Shown piece by piece: positions 27,496 to 35,147 of a stretch of DNA of 43,903 nucleotides. Origin of the DNA: JBKQHQ01 sp052148715 (GTDB lineage: Bacteria > Pseudomonadota > Alphaproteobacteria > Rhizobiales > Xanthobacteraceae); contig JBKQHQ010000224.1 of the NCBI GenBank assembly GCA_052148715.1, forward strand, positions 1 to 43,903, in the 5' to 3' direction. Every line of letters starts with the position of its first letter. The first letter of the stretch is position 1. The position numbers were made by a program, and so were the translations under genes. The notes below the pieces were generated by a model. It was not told the origin of the DNA. It saw nothing but the letters and a program-made list of their open reading frames with translations, and did not search any database.

Positions 27496-27731
27496 CACTG
27501 CTCCACTCCATCAAAGACTCTAACCGATCCCGGCCGGGTAACAGTCGATTGCAACATTTCGACGACAAAGCCAGTTGGATTCCAGGGTGGGGACAAACTG
27601 GGGGCGCACTTTTCATAAAGAGGCTTAGACTGGGTCCATTCGGTCCCTCGCTTTCAGTGCCTTGACGGCAGGACTGCTTCACCGGACTATCCCGCGCCTC
27701 CACCCGAAGAATGGTAGCACGAAGGGAAGTC

Positions 27732-28511
27732 ATGGATCTTGGCATTTCGGGCCGCAAGGCCATCGTCTGCGCTTCGAGCCGCGGCCTGGGGCGTGCCTGC
27801 GCCATGGCACTGGCAGGCGCCGGCTGCGAGGTGGTGGTTAATGGCCGCGACGAGGCAAAGCTCGCGGCCACCGCCGAAGAAATCCGGGCCGCGACCGGTG
27901 GAAAAGTCATTGCGGTGGTGGCGGACGTTGCGAATCCCGACGGTCAAGCCGCCTTGTTCGCGGCGTGCCCGGAACCCGACATCCTCATCAATAACAATGC
28001 CGGGCCGCCGTTTCGCGATTTTCGCTCCCTTTCGCGGCAGCAAATATTGGACGGTGTCGTGGCCAACATGACGGTCGCCATCGAGCTCATCCAGCGGGCG
28101 ATCGACCCGATGGTCCGGCGCCGCTTCGGTCGGATCGTCAACATCACCTCGGGCTCGGTAAAGGCGCCGCTTGCGGGGTTGGACCTGTCGTCGGGCGCGC
28201 GTGCCGGCCTCACCGCGTTCCTCGCGGGCGTCGCCCGCTCGGTGGCGAGCGCAAACGTCACGATCAACTTCCTGCTGCCCGGAGCCTTCGACACCGATCG
28301 GCTGCGCTCGAACATCGCGGCGAACGCTAAGAGCAACGGCATCAGCGAGGATCTGGTGCTGGAGCAACGCGTAACCACAATTCCGGCCAAACGCTTCGGT
28401 GATCCGCAGGAATTCGGCGCGGCTTGCGCTTTCCTCTGCTCGGCGCAGGCCGGCTACATCACGGGGCAAAATTTGCTGATCGATGGCGGCGCCTTTCCGG
28501 GCGCCTTTTGA
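27732..28511 (+). CDS. SDR-family protein lacking the YxxxK motif
   Basis: A 259-residue short-chain dehydrogenase/reductase. The nucleotide-binding start is AIVCASSRGLGRACAMALA, the NNAG motif appears as NNNAGPP, and the serine strand is VNITSGSV. The catalytic Tyr-x3-Lys is replaced: the aligned segment reads LSSGARAGL, giving Ser and Arg. I recall this as a known divergent SDR subfamily in alphaproteobacteria whose activity is unclear. AGGGA upstream supports ATG 27732 over the 27711 start. It is divergent from the lipid operon and followed by a strong hairpin. Confidence 0.88.
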   Translation: MDLGISGRKAIVCASSRGLGRACAMALAGAGCEVVVNGRDEAKLAATAEEIRAATGGKVIAVVADVANPDGQAALFAACPEPDILINNNAGPPFRDFRSLSRQQILDGVVANMTVAIELIQRAIDPMVRRRFGRIVNITSGSVKAPLAGLDLSSGARAGLTAFLAGVARSVASANVTINFLLPGAFDTDRLRSNIAANAKSNGISEDLVLEQRVTTIPAKRFGDPQEFGAACAFLCSAQAGYITGQNLLIDGGAFPGAF

Positions 28512-28524
28512 GGTCCAGACGTCG

Positions 28525-28548
28525 AAGGCCGGCGTCGCCGCCGGCCTT
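28525..28548 (+). terminator. Hairpin after the SDR gene
   Basis: A perfect 10-base stem (28525-28534 with 28539-28548) with a 4-base loop begins 14 bases after the SDR stop codon. No T-tract follows, so it may be a weak intrinsic terminator or a protective 3' hairpin. Confidence 0.55.
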
Positions 28549-28773
28549 GACCACCCCCCGCAATACCGTCGCCCCGTGTCTGCCTTAAGCATTCCGCCGA
28601 GCGAAATGATTCGCAAAGGAATTAACGCGGCCGTCATCAATGGTCTGGCCATCGTTGCCAAATTGTCACAAAACGGGCCATTCGATCCCGCTTGCTCGGT
28701 ACGGGGTAGCGACGCATGATCCCCTGCCATCAAACGGCAAGAACCGATTTCCACCACAGCACGAGGGAGCGTC

Positions 28774-29622
28774 ATGAAGCTCGTCCGCTTTGGCCAAGCC
28801 GGCCGGGAAAAGCCGGGAATTCTGGATGCACAGGGTCAAATCCGCGATTTATCGAGCGTCGTTCCCGACATTGACGGCAACGCGCTTTCGCCTGAGGGGC
28901 TCGACAAGATCCGCAAAACCGACCTCGCCAAACTGCCGACCGTGACCCAGGGCGAGCGAATCGGCCCCTGCGTCGGCAAGGTTGGCAACTTCATCGCCAT
29001 CGGGCTCAACTACGCCGATCATGCCGCCGAGGCGGGTCTGCAGCTGCCGAAGGAGCCCGTGATCTTCAACAAGGCGCCGTCCTGCATCTGCGGGCCCAAC
29101 GACGCCACGATCATCCCGAAGGAATCATCCAAGCTCGATTATGAGGTTGAGCTCGGCATCGTGATCGGCCAGCGCGCCCGCTATCTTGCCAAGGACAAGG
29201 CCATGGATGTGGTCGCTGGCTATTGCCTGGCGAACGACGTTTCCGAGCGCGTTTTTCAGATCGAGCGCGCGGGCCAATGGACCAAGGGCAAGGGCTGCGA
29301 GACGTTTGGTCCCCTGGGGCCATGGCTTGTCACCAAGGACGAGGTGAAGGATCCGCAGAACCTGAAGCTATGGCTCAGCGTGAACGGACAGATCCGCCAG
29401 AACGGATCGACCAAGAACATGGTTTTCGGGGTGGAGCACCTGGTCTGGTACTGCTCACAGTTTTTCATCATGAATCCAGGCGACGTGATCGTCACCGGCA
29501 CGCCGGCCGGCGTCGCATTGGGGATGAAGCCGCCGCAGTTCCTCAAGGCCGGCGATGTGGTGCGGCTCGGGATCGACGGGCTCGGCGAGCAGCAACAGAA
29601 GATCGTGCCGTTTGAGCGGTGA
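28774..29622 (+). CDS. Fumarylacetoacetate hydrolase-family protein
   Basis: A 282-residue enzyme of the fumarylacetoacetase C-terminal domain family. It has the short N-terminal domain (MKLVRFG...) followed by the catalytic domain with the metal-binding acidic motif LDYEVELGIVIG and the terminal VIVTGTPAGVALGMKPP. Family members hydrolyse or decarboxylate acylpyruvates and related 2-oxo acids; this length and N-terminus fit the ureidoglycolate lyase/2,4-diketo-3-deoxy-fuconate hydrolase subgroup. GAGGGAG seven bases ahead supports ATG 28774. It and the SDR lie on the same strand 262 bases apart, separated by a hairpin. Confidence 0.92.
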   Translation: MKLVRFGQAGREKPGILDAQGQIRDLSSVVPDIDGNALSPEGLDKIRKTDLAKLPTVTQGERIGPCVGKVGNFIAIGLNYADHAAEAGLQLPKEPVIFNKAPSCICGPNDATIIPKESSKLDYEVELGIVIGQRARYLAKDKAMDVVAGYCLANDVSERVFQIERAGQWTKGKGCETFGPLGPWLVTKDEVKDPQNLKLWLSVNGQIRQNGSTKNMVFGVEHLVWYCSQFFIMNPGDVIVTGTPAGVALGMKPPQFLKAGDVVRLGIDGLGEQQQKIVPFER

Positions 29623-29639
29623 GGCGTCCGTGCGCAACA

Positions 29640-29660
29640 GCCCCGGCGGTCCGCCGGGGC
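29640..29660 (+). terminator. GC-rich hairpin after the FAH-family gene
   Basis: A perfect 10-base stem (29640-29649 with 29651-29660) begins 18 bases after the stop codon and is followed by TTCG. The tail, GCTTCGCCTCGCTCGCAGTAACGG, resembles the Bradyrhizobium-type dispersed repeat also seen at 33610-33660, so it may be part of that repeat rather than a dedicated terminator. Confidence 0.5.
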
Positions 29661-29725
29661 TTCGCCTCGCTCGCAGTAACGGCGAATGCGCCGCCTGCTC
29701 GTAGCGATGGCCGGGAGGACTGATA

Positions 29726-30973
29726 ATGCCGTTCACGATCCGGGCGCAGCATCGCCACACGCGGGTCTCCATAAGTGTCGCTATGAATGGCAGTCGATGC
29801 GCTGCCGCTGCCGCAACTCTGGCCCTGTGCGGCGCGGCTTCGCTGCCGAGCGCGGCGCCGGCGGCCAGTGAGCCGTACGAGGTCAACGTCATCCTGCCCT
29901 TGACCGGCGGCGGCTCGTTCATCGGCCAGGGCGCGGCGGCCAATTTCAAGGTGCTCGAAAACATCGTCAATAAGGAAGGGGGCATCGACGGGCGGCCGGT
30001 CAAGTTCGTCTTCCATGACGACGAGACCAATCCGCAACAGGACGTGCAGATCGCCACGCAACTAATCCCGACCAAGCCCGCCGTGCTGCTCGGCTCCGCC
30101 ATCGTCGGGCTGTGCAACGGGATCGCGCCGCTGGTGAAGAACGGACCGGTGCTTTATTGCATTTCACCGTCGTTCATGCCGGTGAAGGACGGCTACGCCT
30201 TCTCGGCCGGATCCGCCACGCTGTATCAGATCGGCTCGATCGTGCGCTACATGCGCCTCAAGGGCTGGAGCAACATCGGCGTGCTCAACGGTATCGACGC
30301 CACGGGGCAAAATGCCGACAAGGATCTCGAACGCCTGCTGGCGTTGCCCGAGAACAAGGACATCAAGATCGTCGAGCACCAGCATTTCAATCCGCGCGAC
30401 GTGAGCGTCACCGCGCAGATGGAACGCATCAAGTCCTCCGGCGCTCAGGCGCTCATCGCCTGGACCACCGGCGCGCCGGTCGCCACGATTTTCAAGGGCA
30501 TGATCCAGTCGGGACTCGATATCCCCGTGGGCACCAGCAGCGGCAACCAGACCTTCGCCCAAATGGAGCAGTATGCCGGCTTCCTGCCCAAGACCCTGCT
30601 GATCGGCTCGGCGCTGTTTCCCGAGCATACCGGCATCGTCACCCTCGATCCGCGGGTCGAGAAGGCGCAGCAGGACATGTACGCCGCGCTGAAGGCCAAC
30701 AATCTCAGGCCCGACATCTCAACCGCCACCACCTGGGACGTGGGCCTCATCGTGATTTCGGGCTTGCGCAAGTTTACGCCCAACGCCACGGCCGATCAGC
30801 TGCGCCAATATATCAGCACGCTCACGGATTTCCCCGGCATCGACGGCATCTACGACTTCAAGACCTATTACGACCACGGCCTCGGGCCGGAGAGCGCGAC
30901 GGTCGTGACCTACGACCCGCAGGGAAAAAGCTGGAAATGGCTAAGCAGGCCGGGCGGAGAGCCGCTGCCGTAA
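29726..30973 (+). CDS. Periplasmic binding protein, branched-chain amino-acid type
   Basis: This 415-residue type I periplasmic binding protein is a second orphan of the same class as the protein at 2867-4138 but only distantly similar to it. A signal peptide of about 47 residues ends near AAPAASEPY, followed by VNVILPLTGGGSFIG and GGIDGRPVKFVFHDDETNP. GGGAGGA eight bases upstream supports ATG 29726. No permease or ATPase genes follow. Placement next to a FAH-family hydrolase and an SDR suggests an aromatic or organic acid ligand, which is inference only. Confidence 0.92.
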   Translation: MPFTIRAQHRHTRVSISVAMNGSRCAAAAATLALCGAASLPSAAPAASEPYEVNVILPLTGGGSFIGQGAAANFKVLENIVNKEGGIDGRPVKFVFHDDETNPQQDVQIATQLIPTKPAVLLGSAIVGLCNGIAPLVKNGPVLYCISPSFMPVKDGYAFSAGSATLYQIGSIVRYMRLKGWSNIGVLNGIDATGQNADKDLERLLALPENKDIKIVEHQHFNPRDVSVTAQMERIKSSGAQALIAWTTGAPVATIFKGMIQSGLDIPVGTSSGNQTFAQMEQYAGFLPKTLLIGSALFPEHTGIVTLDPRVEKAQQDMYAALKANNLRPDISTATTWDVGLIVISGLRKFTPNATADQLRQYISTLTDFPGIDGIYDFKTYYDHGLGPESATVVTYDPQGKSWKWLSRPGGEPLP

Positions 30974-31145
30974 GGTGACCGAAAAGACTTGCTTTTTCGC
31001 GTTGGGTGGCGCAGCGCACGTTGTGCCGTGGGCTTGTCGCCCGCCTCGCAAGCGGCGCACACCTGTTCAAGGTACCTGCCGGCCCGCGCGGAATCGTTCG
31101 CCAATTCCGCCGCGCCATGGAAACCGCGGCGTTCCTTCCTCGATG

Positions 31146-31358
31146 TCATGACACTTCTCCCAACGCCGTCGCTGCCGCAGCGCCGGCGTGCTTCATTCGC
31201 CATTTCGGGCCGGGTCCGCGCATGTAATGGCGCTCGGGGCGGTAGGGATCGGTGAGATCGCGGACGAAACCCAGCACGATGCCGCCGACCTCCACGAGCA
31301 GCAAGCGCAGACCGGTCAGCGTTCGGGAGCGCCTGGGCAGGGACGGCACGGAGGACAT
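31146..31358 (-). CDS. Possible small hydrophobic protein
   Basis: A 70-residue open frame inside a 628-base gap (30974-31601) that otherwise shows nothing. It has a hydrophobic stretch (LTGLRLLLVEVGGIVLGFV) followed by a charged segment with DPYRPERHYMRGPGPKWR, which reads like protein rather than random frame. A weak GAGAAAG lies upstream of the ATG at 31358; the frame is open further up to 31436. No family is recognised. Reported as tentative. Confidence 0.35.
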   Translation of the reverse strand: MSSVPSLPRRSRTLTGLRLLLVEVGGIVLGFVRDLTDPYRPERHYMRGPGPKWRMKHAGAAAATALGEVS

Positions 31359-31601
31359 GTCGATCAGCTTTCTCAAGACGTTGGCTGATCTGACAATGCC
31401 TGTAGTCCGGCGGAAGTGAATATGCCGGCCCGGCAAACGGGTTGGAGGCTGGCCTTCCGGCTGGCAGGGAAGCGGCCTTCCTCGTCAGCTCGGCAGGGGG
31501 CATGCTCCAAATCGTTTGGAGAGTCGGCGCGTCCTTATGCGTTGGGGGCTGCACCAAATCATCAAGATTAACGGAAACCCACTATCAATGCGGAGATCCG
31601 C

Positions 31602-32198
31602 GTGACTGATGAGGCCGACATGCGCCGCGACCTGACAAATGTCTCGATCCATTCGCCGCGATTGCTGTTGCGGTCATTCGCCGCGTCGGATGCCGCCGAG
31701 AGCTTTGCCAACGCCACGCCGACGCTGACGCCGTTCATGGGCTGGGATCCGTCGCCGACGCCTTCGGCCTTTGCCGAGATATGGCACGAGTGGCTGCCGC
31801 GCATGGCGGCCGGAACCGATCTCCATCTTGCCATCCGGTTGCGTTTGAGCGGGGAGTTTGTCGGCATGGCGGGGCTGCACCACATCGGCGAGCCTGAACC
31901 CGAGGTCGGCATCTGGATCAAGGAGCGCGCGCACGGCCACGGCTACGGCCGCGAGGCAGTGGCCGCGATCATGGCTTGGGTGCCGGGACGAATCGAAGCT
32001 GCCGCCCTGAGCTATCCGGTCGCCGCGGAAAATCGGCCAAGCCGGCGCCTCGTCGAGAGCCTCGGGGGCGTCGTTATCGGAACACGCGAACTGCCGAAGC
32101 CGAGCGGCCCGCTCCCCGAGGTGGTCTACCGAATTGCGCTGCCGGGTCCGGTCACTTCTGCCGCCGTGCAAGATCGGGCCCCGAAGCGCCCAAAATGA
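31602..32198 (+). CDS. GNAT-family N-acetyltransferase
   Basis: A 198-residue acetyltransferase of the RimJ/RimL-like GNAT group that transfers acetyl from acetyl-CoA to an amine. It begins with the typical IHSPRLLLRSFAASDA, and the acetyl-CoA pyrophosphate loop is at ERAHGHGYGREAV. The C-terminal part AENRPSRRLVESLGGVVIGT is also standard. The start is a GTG at 31602 with GGAG eight bases upstream; ATG 31620 is an alternative. Substrate unknown. Confidence 0.88.
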   Translation: MTDEADMRRDLTNVSIHSPRLLLRSFAASDAAESFANATPTLTPFMGWDPSPTPSAFAEIWHEWLPRMAAGTDLHLAIRLRLSGEFVGMAGLHHIGEPEPEVGIWIKERAHGHGYGREAVAAIMAWVPGRIEAAALSYPVAAENRPSRRLVESLGGVVIGTRELPKPSGPLPEVVYRIALPGPVTSAAVQDRAPKRPK

Positions 32199-32421
32199 GC
32201 AGATCGTGTCCGTCGTGCCGTCGCGACCGGGTCCGCACAACCCCCAGAAGCCGGCGCTGCGGCAGACATGCATCTGCCGCCCTTGAGATCGATGGCGGTC
32301 GCAACGGCATATACAGCAGCGCGATCCCGGCGTTATCTTCTGCGTCCCGGTTCGGGGATTGCCTGCCGGCAGCGGCTGCAACCTTTTGGCCGTGAAGATC
32401 GCTTTTCTTGGAGGAATGCCC

Positions 32422-33282
32422 ATGGCGACAATCAGCGACGTTTCGATCATCAATTGGAACGCGGCCGAAATCGAACCGGTTGCGTCCGGGCTTGAAAGGA
32501 CGATCTGCAGCCAAGCTCTGTGTGGTTCGAAGACCTTGACCGTCTACCAGCGAACGGTGCTGGAGGGTCGCAGCTTCGACGTCCGAGCAGGCGACGACTA
32601 CCACCTTGTCTACGTCATCGAGGCACCGAAAGAGGGCATCATCAGCTTCAGCGGCAAGTCGCACGCAGCCGAAGAAGGTGCCGGCGTGCTTCTCGCGCCA
32701 GGCGAATCGGCGCGATTTGCAGCGTCCGGATCGAAGCTTGATCTGCTTCACTTCGTGACGCCCAAGCCTCCCGCGGCCGTAGAACAGGGATTGTCCGGCG
32801 GGCCTGGATATTTCTTCAATCGCAAGACGCTCCGCCCTCTCAGTGACGCCAGCGGAGGCCGTGTGCGTCGCTTCTGCGCCGAGTCCACCATCAGACTTCT
32901 CGACGGCAGCACGCTCACGCCAACCAATGCCATTCAAGCAGGCGAGATGCACTATCACGAAGGCGGATCGTCACCCTATCATCGGCACGTCGGCACCAGC
33001 GCCAACCCCGACGGCGCCTCCCACTGCTATATCACGTTCAAGGGCCGCGGCGTAGTCCAAGTCGGGGATACGACCCAAGAGCTCCAACCCGGCACGCTCG
33101 TGTATTTCCCCCCGGGCGTGCCCCATCGGCTTCGTGCCCACGGCGGTCCTCTCGACTACTTCGAGGTCCAGGCTTGGCGGAGCTTCAAGACCGACGTGCT
33201 CAGCGAGGAGCCGCTCGGACTCAAATGGTACTATGACCCCGTGACGCCGGGTGCCGCGGCGGTGGAGTGGGACCAGAGCTAA
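32422..33282 (+). CDS. Bicupin-domain protein
   Basis: A 286-residue protein with two cupin-like halves. The N-terminal half (about 1-125) lacks the metal-binding histidines. The C-terminal half (about 165-265) has the cupin motif with HYHEGGSSPYHRH and the second motif GTLVYFPPGVPHRL, so it probably binds a metal. Cupins of this kind are dioxygenases, isomerases or binding proteins; no specific role can be read. The start at 32422 is set by GGAGG seven bases upstream; an ATG two codons earlier overlaps the ribosome-binding site too closely. Confidence 0.8.
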   Translation: MATISDVSIINWNAAEIEPVASGLERTICSQALCGSKTLTVYQRTVLEGRSFDVRAGDDYHLVYVIEAPKEGIISFSGKSHAAEEGAGVLLAPGESARFAASGSKLDLLHFVTPKPPAAVEQGLSGGPGYFFNRKTLRPLSDASGGRVRRFCAESTIRLLDGSTLTPTNAIQAGEMHYHEGGSSPYHRHVGTSANPDGASHCYITFKGRGVVQVGDTTQELQPGTLVYFPPGVPHRLRAHGGPLDYFEVQAWRSFKTDVLSEEPLGLKWYYDPVTPGAAAVEWDQS

Positions 33283-33365
33283 CGAAAAGGTCTCCGGAAT
33301 TTCTGGCCAATCGGTTCGATCTCGGCAGATTGGAGGGATGAGCGTCCCTGCCACCCGGCATGACT

Positions 33366-33401
33366 TGCTCACCATCGGTCGTGAAACTGATGCACGGGCC
33401 C
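33366..33401 (-). repeat. thiD-tail repeat, distal copy
   Basis: 36 bases match the thiD 3' end (33685-33720) at 31 of 36 positions. Read on the minus strand in the thiD frame it would end GPVHQFHDRW-stop, against GPVHHFHAWW-stop in thiD itself. Confidence 0.8.
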
Positions 33402-33539
33402 GCGCTGGTCATTTGTCCAGCCGGTGCATTCCTTGGTCACCATCTTACTCGCGCCGGCGACGGCGCTCGCAAGCCTCAGCTGAGCAAGCCCGGCGGCGAG
33501 CCGCTGCGGTAGACCGACGAGGGTCCGCCGTCGTCCCCA

Positions 33540-33580
33540 TGCTCGCCACGATGCGTGAAAGTGATGCAATGCACGGGCCC
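33540..33580 (-). repeat. thiD-tail repeat, middle copy
   Basis: Copy of the thiD 3' end with a 5-base insertion between the GTGAAAGTGATG and GCACGGGCCC parts, which would break the reading frame. It begins TGCTCGCCA like the other copies (TGCTCACCA). Confidence 0.75.
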
Positions 33581-33609
33581 TATCATTTCGAGGGCGCGCA
33601 GCGCCCGTG

Positions 33610-33660
33610 GCAATCTCGTGCCACACACGCGCTCGAGATTGCTTCGCTCCGCTCGCAATG
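33610..33660. repeat. Palindromic dispersed repeat (Hyphomicrobiales type)
   Basis: Perfect 9-base arms GCAATCTCG (33610-33618) and CGAGATTGC (33634-33642), followed by TTCGCTCCGCTCGCAATG with a further ATTGC/GCAAT pair. This sequence is familiar as a very common intergenic repeat in Bradyrhizobium-like genomes. A related tail is seen near 29658-29685. Confidence 0.7.
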
Positions 33661-33687
33661 CCAATGAAACATCGGCAGACGGTGTGC

Positions 33688-34488
33688 TCACCACCAGGCG
33701 TGAAAGTGATGTACGGGCCCGTCACCTGATCCGACCGTCAGCCGGTCCGCCGCGGCGATGGCCGCGGTGACATAGGCCTTGGCCGCGCGCACAGCGGCGG
33801 AAAGATCGAGGCCCTTGGCGAGACCGGCCGCGACAGCGGATGACAGCGTGCAGCCGGTGCCGTGGGTGTTTTTGGTCGCGATGCGGCAGGCAGGCAGGCG
33901 CAGCACGGTGTCGGCTTCGACCAGAAGGTCGACGCTTTCGGCGCCGCTGCCGTGCCCGCCCTTGATCAGGACGGCACGCGGCCCGAGGGAGAGAAGCCGC
34001 TCGGCCTGGGCGCGCATCTCGCTTTCCGAGCCGGCGATCGGCGCGTCAAGCAACACAGCGGCTTCCGGCAGATTGGGTGTCACGATGAGCGCGCGCGGAA
34101 TAAGCGCCTGACGCAAGACGTCGATTGCCGACGGCGCGAGCAGCGAATCGCCTGATGTCGCGACCATCACCGGGTCGAGCACGATCGCGCGCTGACCGTG
34201 CCGTTCGAGGCCGTCGGCGACTGCTTCGATCGCGCTGGGCTGCGACAGCATGCCGATCTTTACTGCGCCAACCGCAAGATCGGAGAACACCGCATCGATC
34301 TGCGCGGCGATGAAATCGGGCGGCACATTGTGAATTGCGGCGACGCCGTGCGTGCTCTGCGCCGTCAGCGCAGTGATCACTGAGGCCCCATAGACGCCGA
34401 GCGCGGCAAACGTTTTCAGGTCGGCTTGAATGCCGGCGCCGCCGCTCGAGTCGGAGCCCGCAATGGTCAGGGCGATCGGCGTGCTCAT
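33688..34488 (-). CDS. thiD: Hydroxymethylpyrimidine/phosphomethylpyrimidine kinase
   Basis: This 266-residue kinase phosphorylates HMP and HMP-phosphate to the pyrophosphate used by ThiE. Ribokinase-family motifs: TIAGSDSSGGAGIQADLKT at the N-terminus, VLDPVMVATSGD, and the anion-hole/catalytic loop TKNTHGTGCTLSSAVAA. Its ATG overlaps the stop of thiE (ATGA, 34485-34488), so the two are translationally coupled. It is last in the thiM-thiE-thiD operon under the TPP riboswitch. The C-terminal tail GPVHHFHAWW is the sequence repeated downstream. Confidence 0.96.
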   Translation of the reverse strand: MSTPIALTIAGSDSSGGAGIQADLKTFAALGVYGASVITALTAQSTHGVAAIHNVPPDFIAAQIDAVFSDLAVGAVKIGMLSQPSAIEAVADGLERHGQRAIVLDPVMVATSGDSLLAPSAIDVLRQALIPRALIVTPNLPEAAVLLDAPIAGSESEMRAQAERLLSLGPRAVLIKGGHGSGAESVDLLVEADTVLRLPACRIATKNTHGTGCTLSSAVAAGLAKGLDLSAAVRAAKAYVTAAIAAADRLTVGSGDGPVHHFHAWW

Positions 34489-35147
34489 GCCAGCGCGCGG
34501 CGTGAGAGCGCCACATCGATAATGCGACGCAACTCCTGCGCCGCGGCTTGCGGATCGTGGACAAGCGAGAGCGCCGAGATGACCGCGACCCCGTCGGCGC
34601 CGGCGGCGACAACCTCGGCCGCGTTCGTGGCATCGATGCCGGCGATCGCTCCGACCGGCAGATTTTCGGCGCGAGCGCGCAGGTCGGCGGCCAGCCGCTT
34701 GAAGCCGCCAATGCCGATCGGCGGATCGGGATTTTCCTTGGAGTTGGTGGCGAACACGCCGCCGACGCAGACATAGTCGAGCGTGCCGAGCGGCGCAGCC
34801 TCGACCTGCGCAGGGGTCTTGATGCTCAGGCCAATGATCGCCTGCGGGCCGAGCAGGCGCCGCGCTTCCGTCGGGTCCACGTCGTCCCAACCGACATGCA
34901 CGCCGTCGGCACCGGCAGCGAGCGCGACATCGACTCGGTCATTGACCAGGAGCGGCGTGCCGGAGGATTGCAGCACTGCCTTGATGGCCCGGGCTTCCTC
35001 GATCAGCTGTCGGGTGCTGCCGTGCTTGTCGCGAAGTTGCAGCAAGGTGGCGCCGCCCGCGACGATCTCACGCGCGAGCCAGCCAAGATCGCGTCCGCCG
35101 GCGCGCGCGGGATCGATGAGCGCGTAGAGGCGCAGGTCGGCACGCAT
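34485..35147 (-). CDS. thiE: Thiamine-phosphate synthase
   Basis: This 220-residue TIM-barrel enzyme joins HMP pyrophosphate and thiazole phosphate to give thiamine phosphate. Motifs: LLQLRDKHGSTRQL, LLVNDRVDVALAAGADGVHVG, the phosphate loop GGVFATNSKENPDPPIG, and PVGAIAGIDATNA. Start 35147 gives the usual length; the stop of thiM shares one base with it (TGATG at 35145-35149), so translation is coupled. Middle gene of the thiamine salvage operon. Confidence 0.96.
   Translation of the reverse strand: MRADLRLYALIDPARAGGRDLGWLAREIVAGGATLLQLRDKHGSTRQLIEEARAIKAVLQSSGTPLLVNDRVDVALAAGADGVHVGWDDVDPTEARRLLGPQAIIGLSIKTPAQVEAAPLGTLDYVCVGGVFATNSKENPDPPIGIGGFKRLAADLRARAENLPVGAIAGIDATNAAEVVAAGADGVAVISALSLVHDPQAAAQELRRIIDVALSRRALA

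Larger units (their letters stand above)
33283..33687. other. Intergenic mosaic of gene-end and palindromic repeats
   Basis: This 405-base gap has no supported gene. It holds two diverged copies of the thiD 3' end (33366-33401 and 33540-33580), a palindromic repeat (33610-33660), and a 33-base stretch ending at 33512 that matches the last 33 bases of the binding-protein gene (30941-30973) at 27 of 33 positions. A minus-strand frame of 118 codons (33369-33725) spans these copies but resembles nothing. Confidence 0.7.

Noticed and set aside
33369..33725. 118-codon minus-strand open frame across the thiD-tail copies
   Set aside because: It is out of frame with the thiD tail, consists of repeat sequence and has no family similarity or ribosome-binding site.
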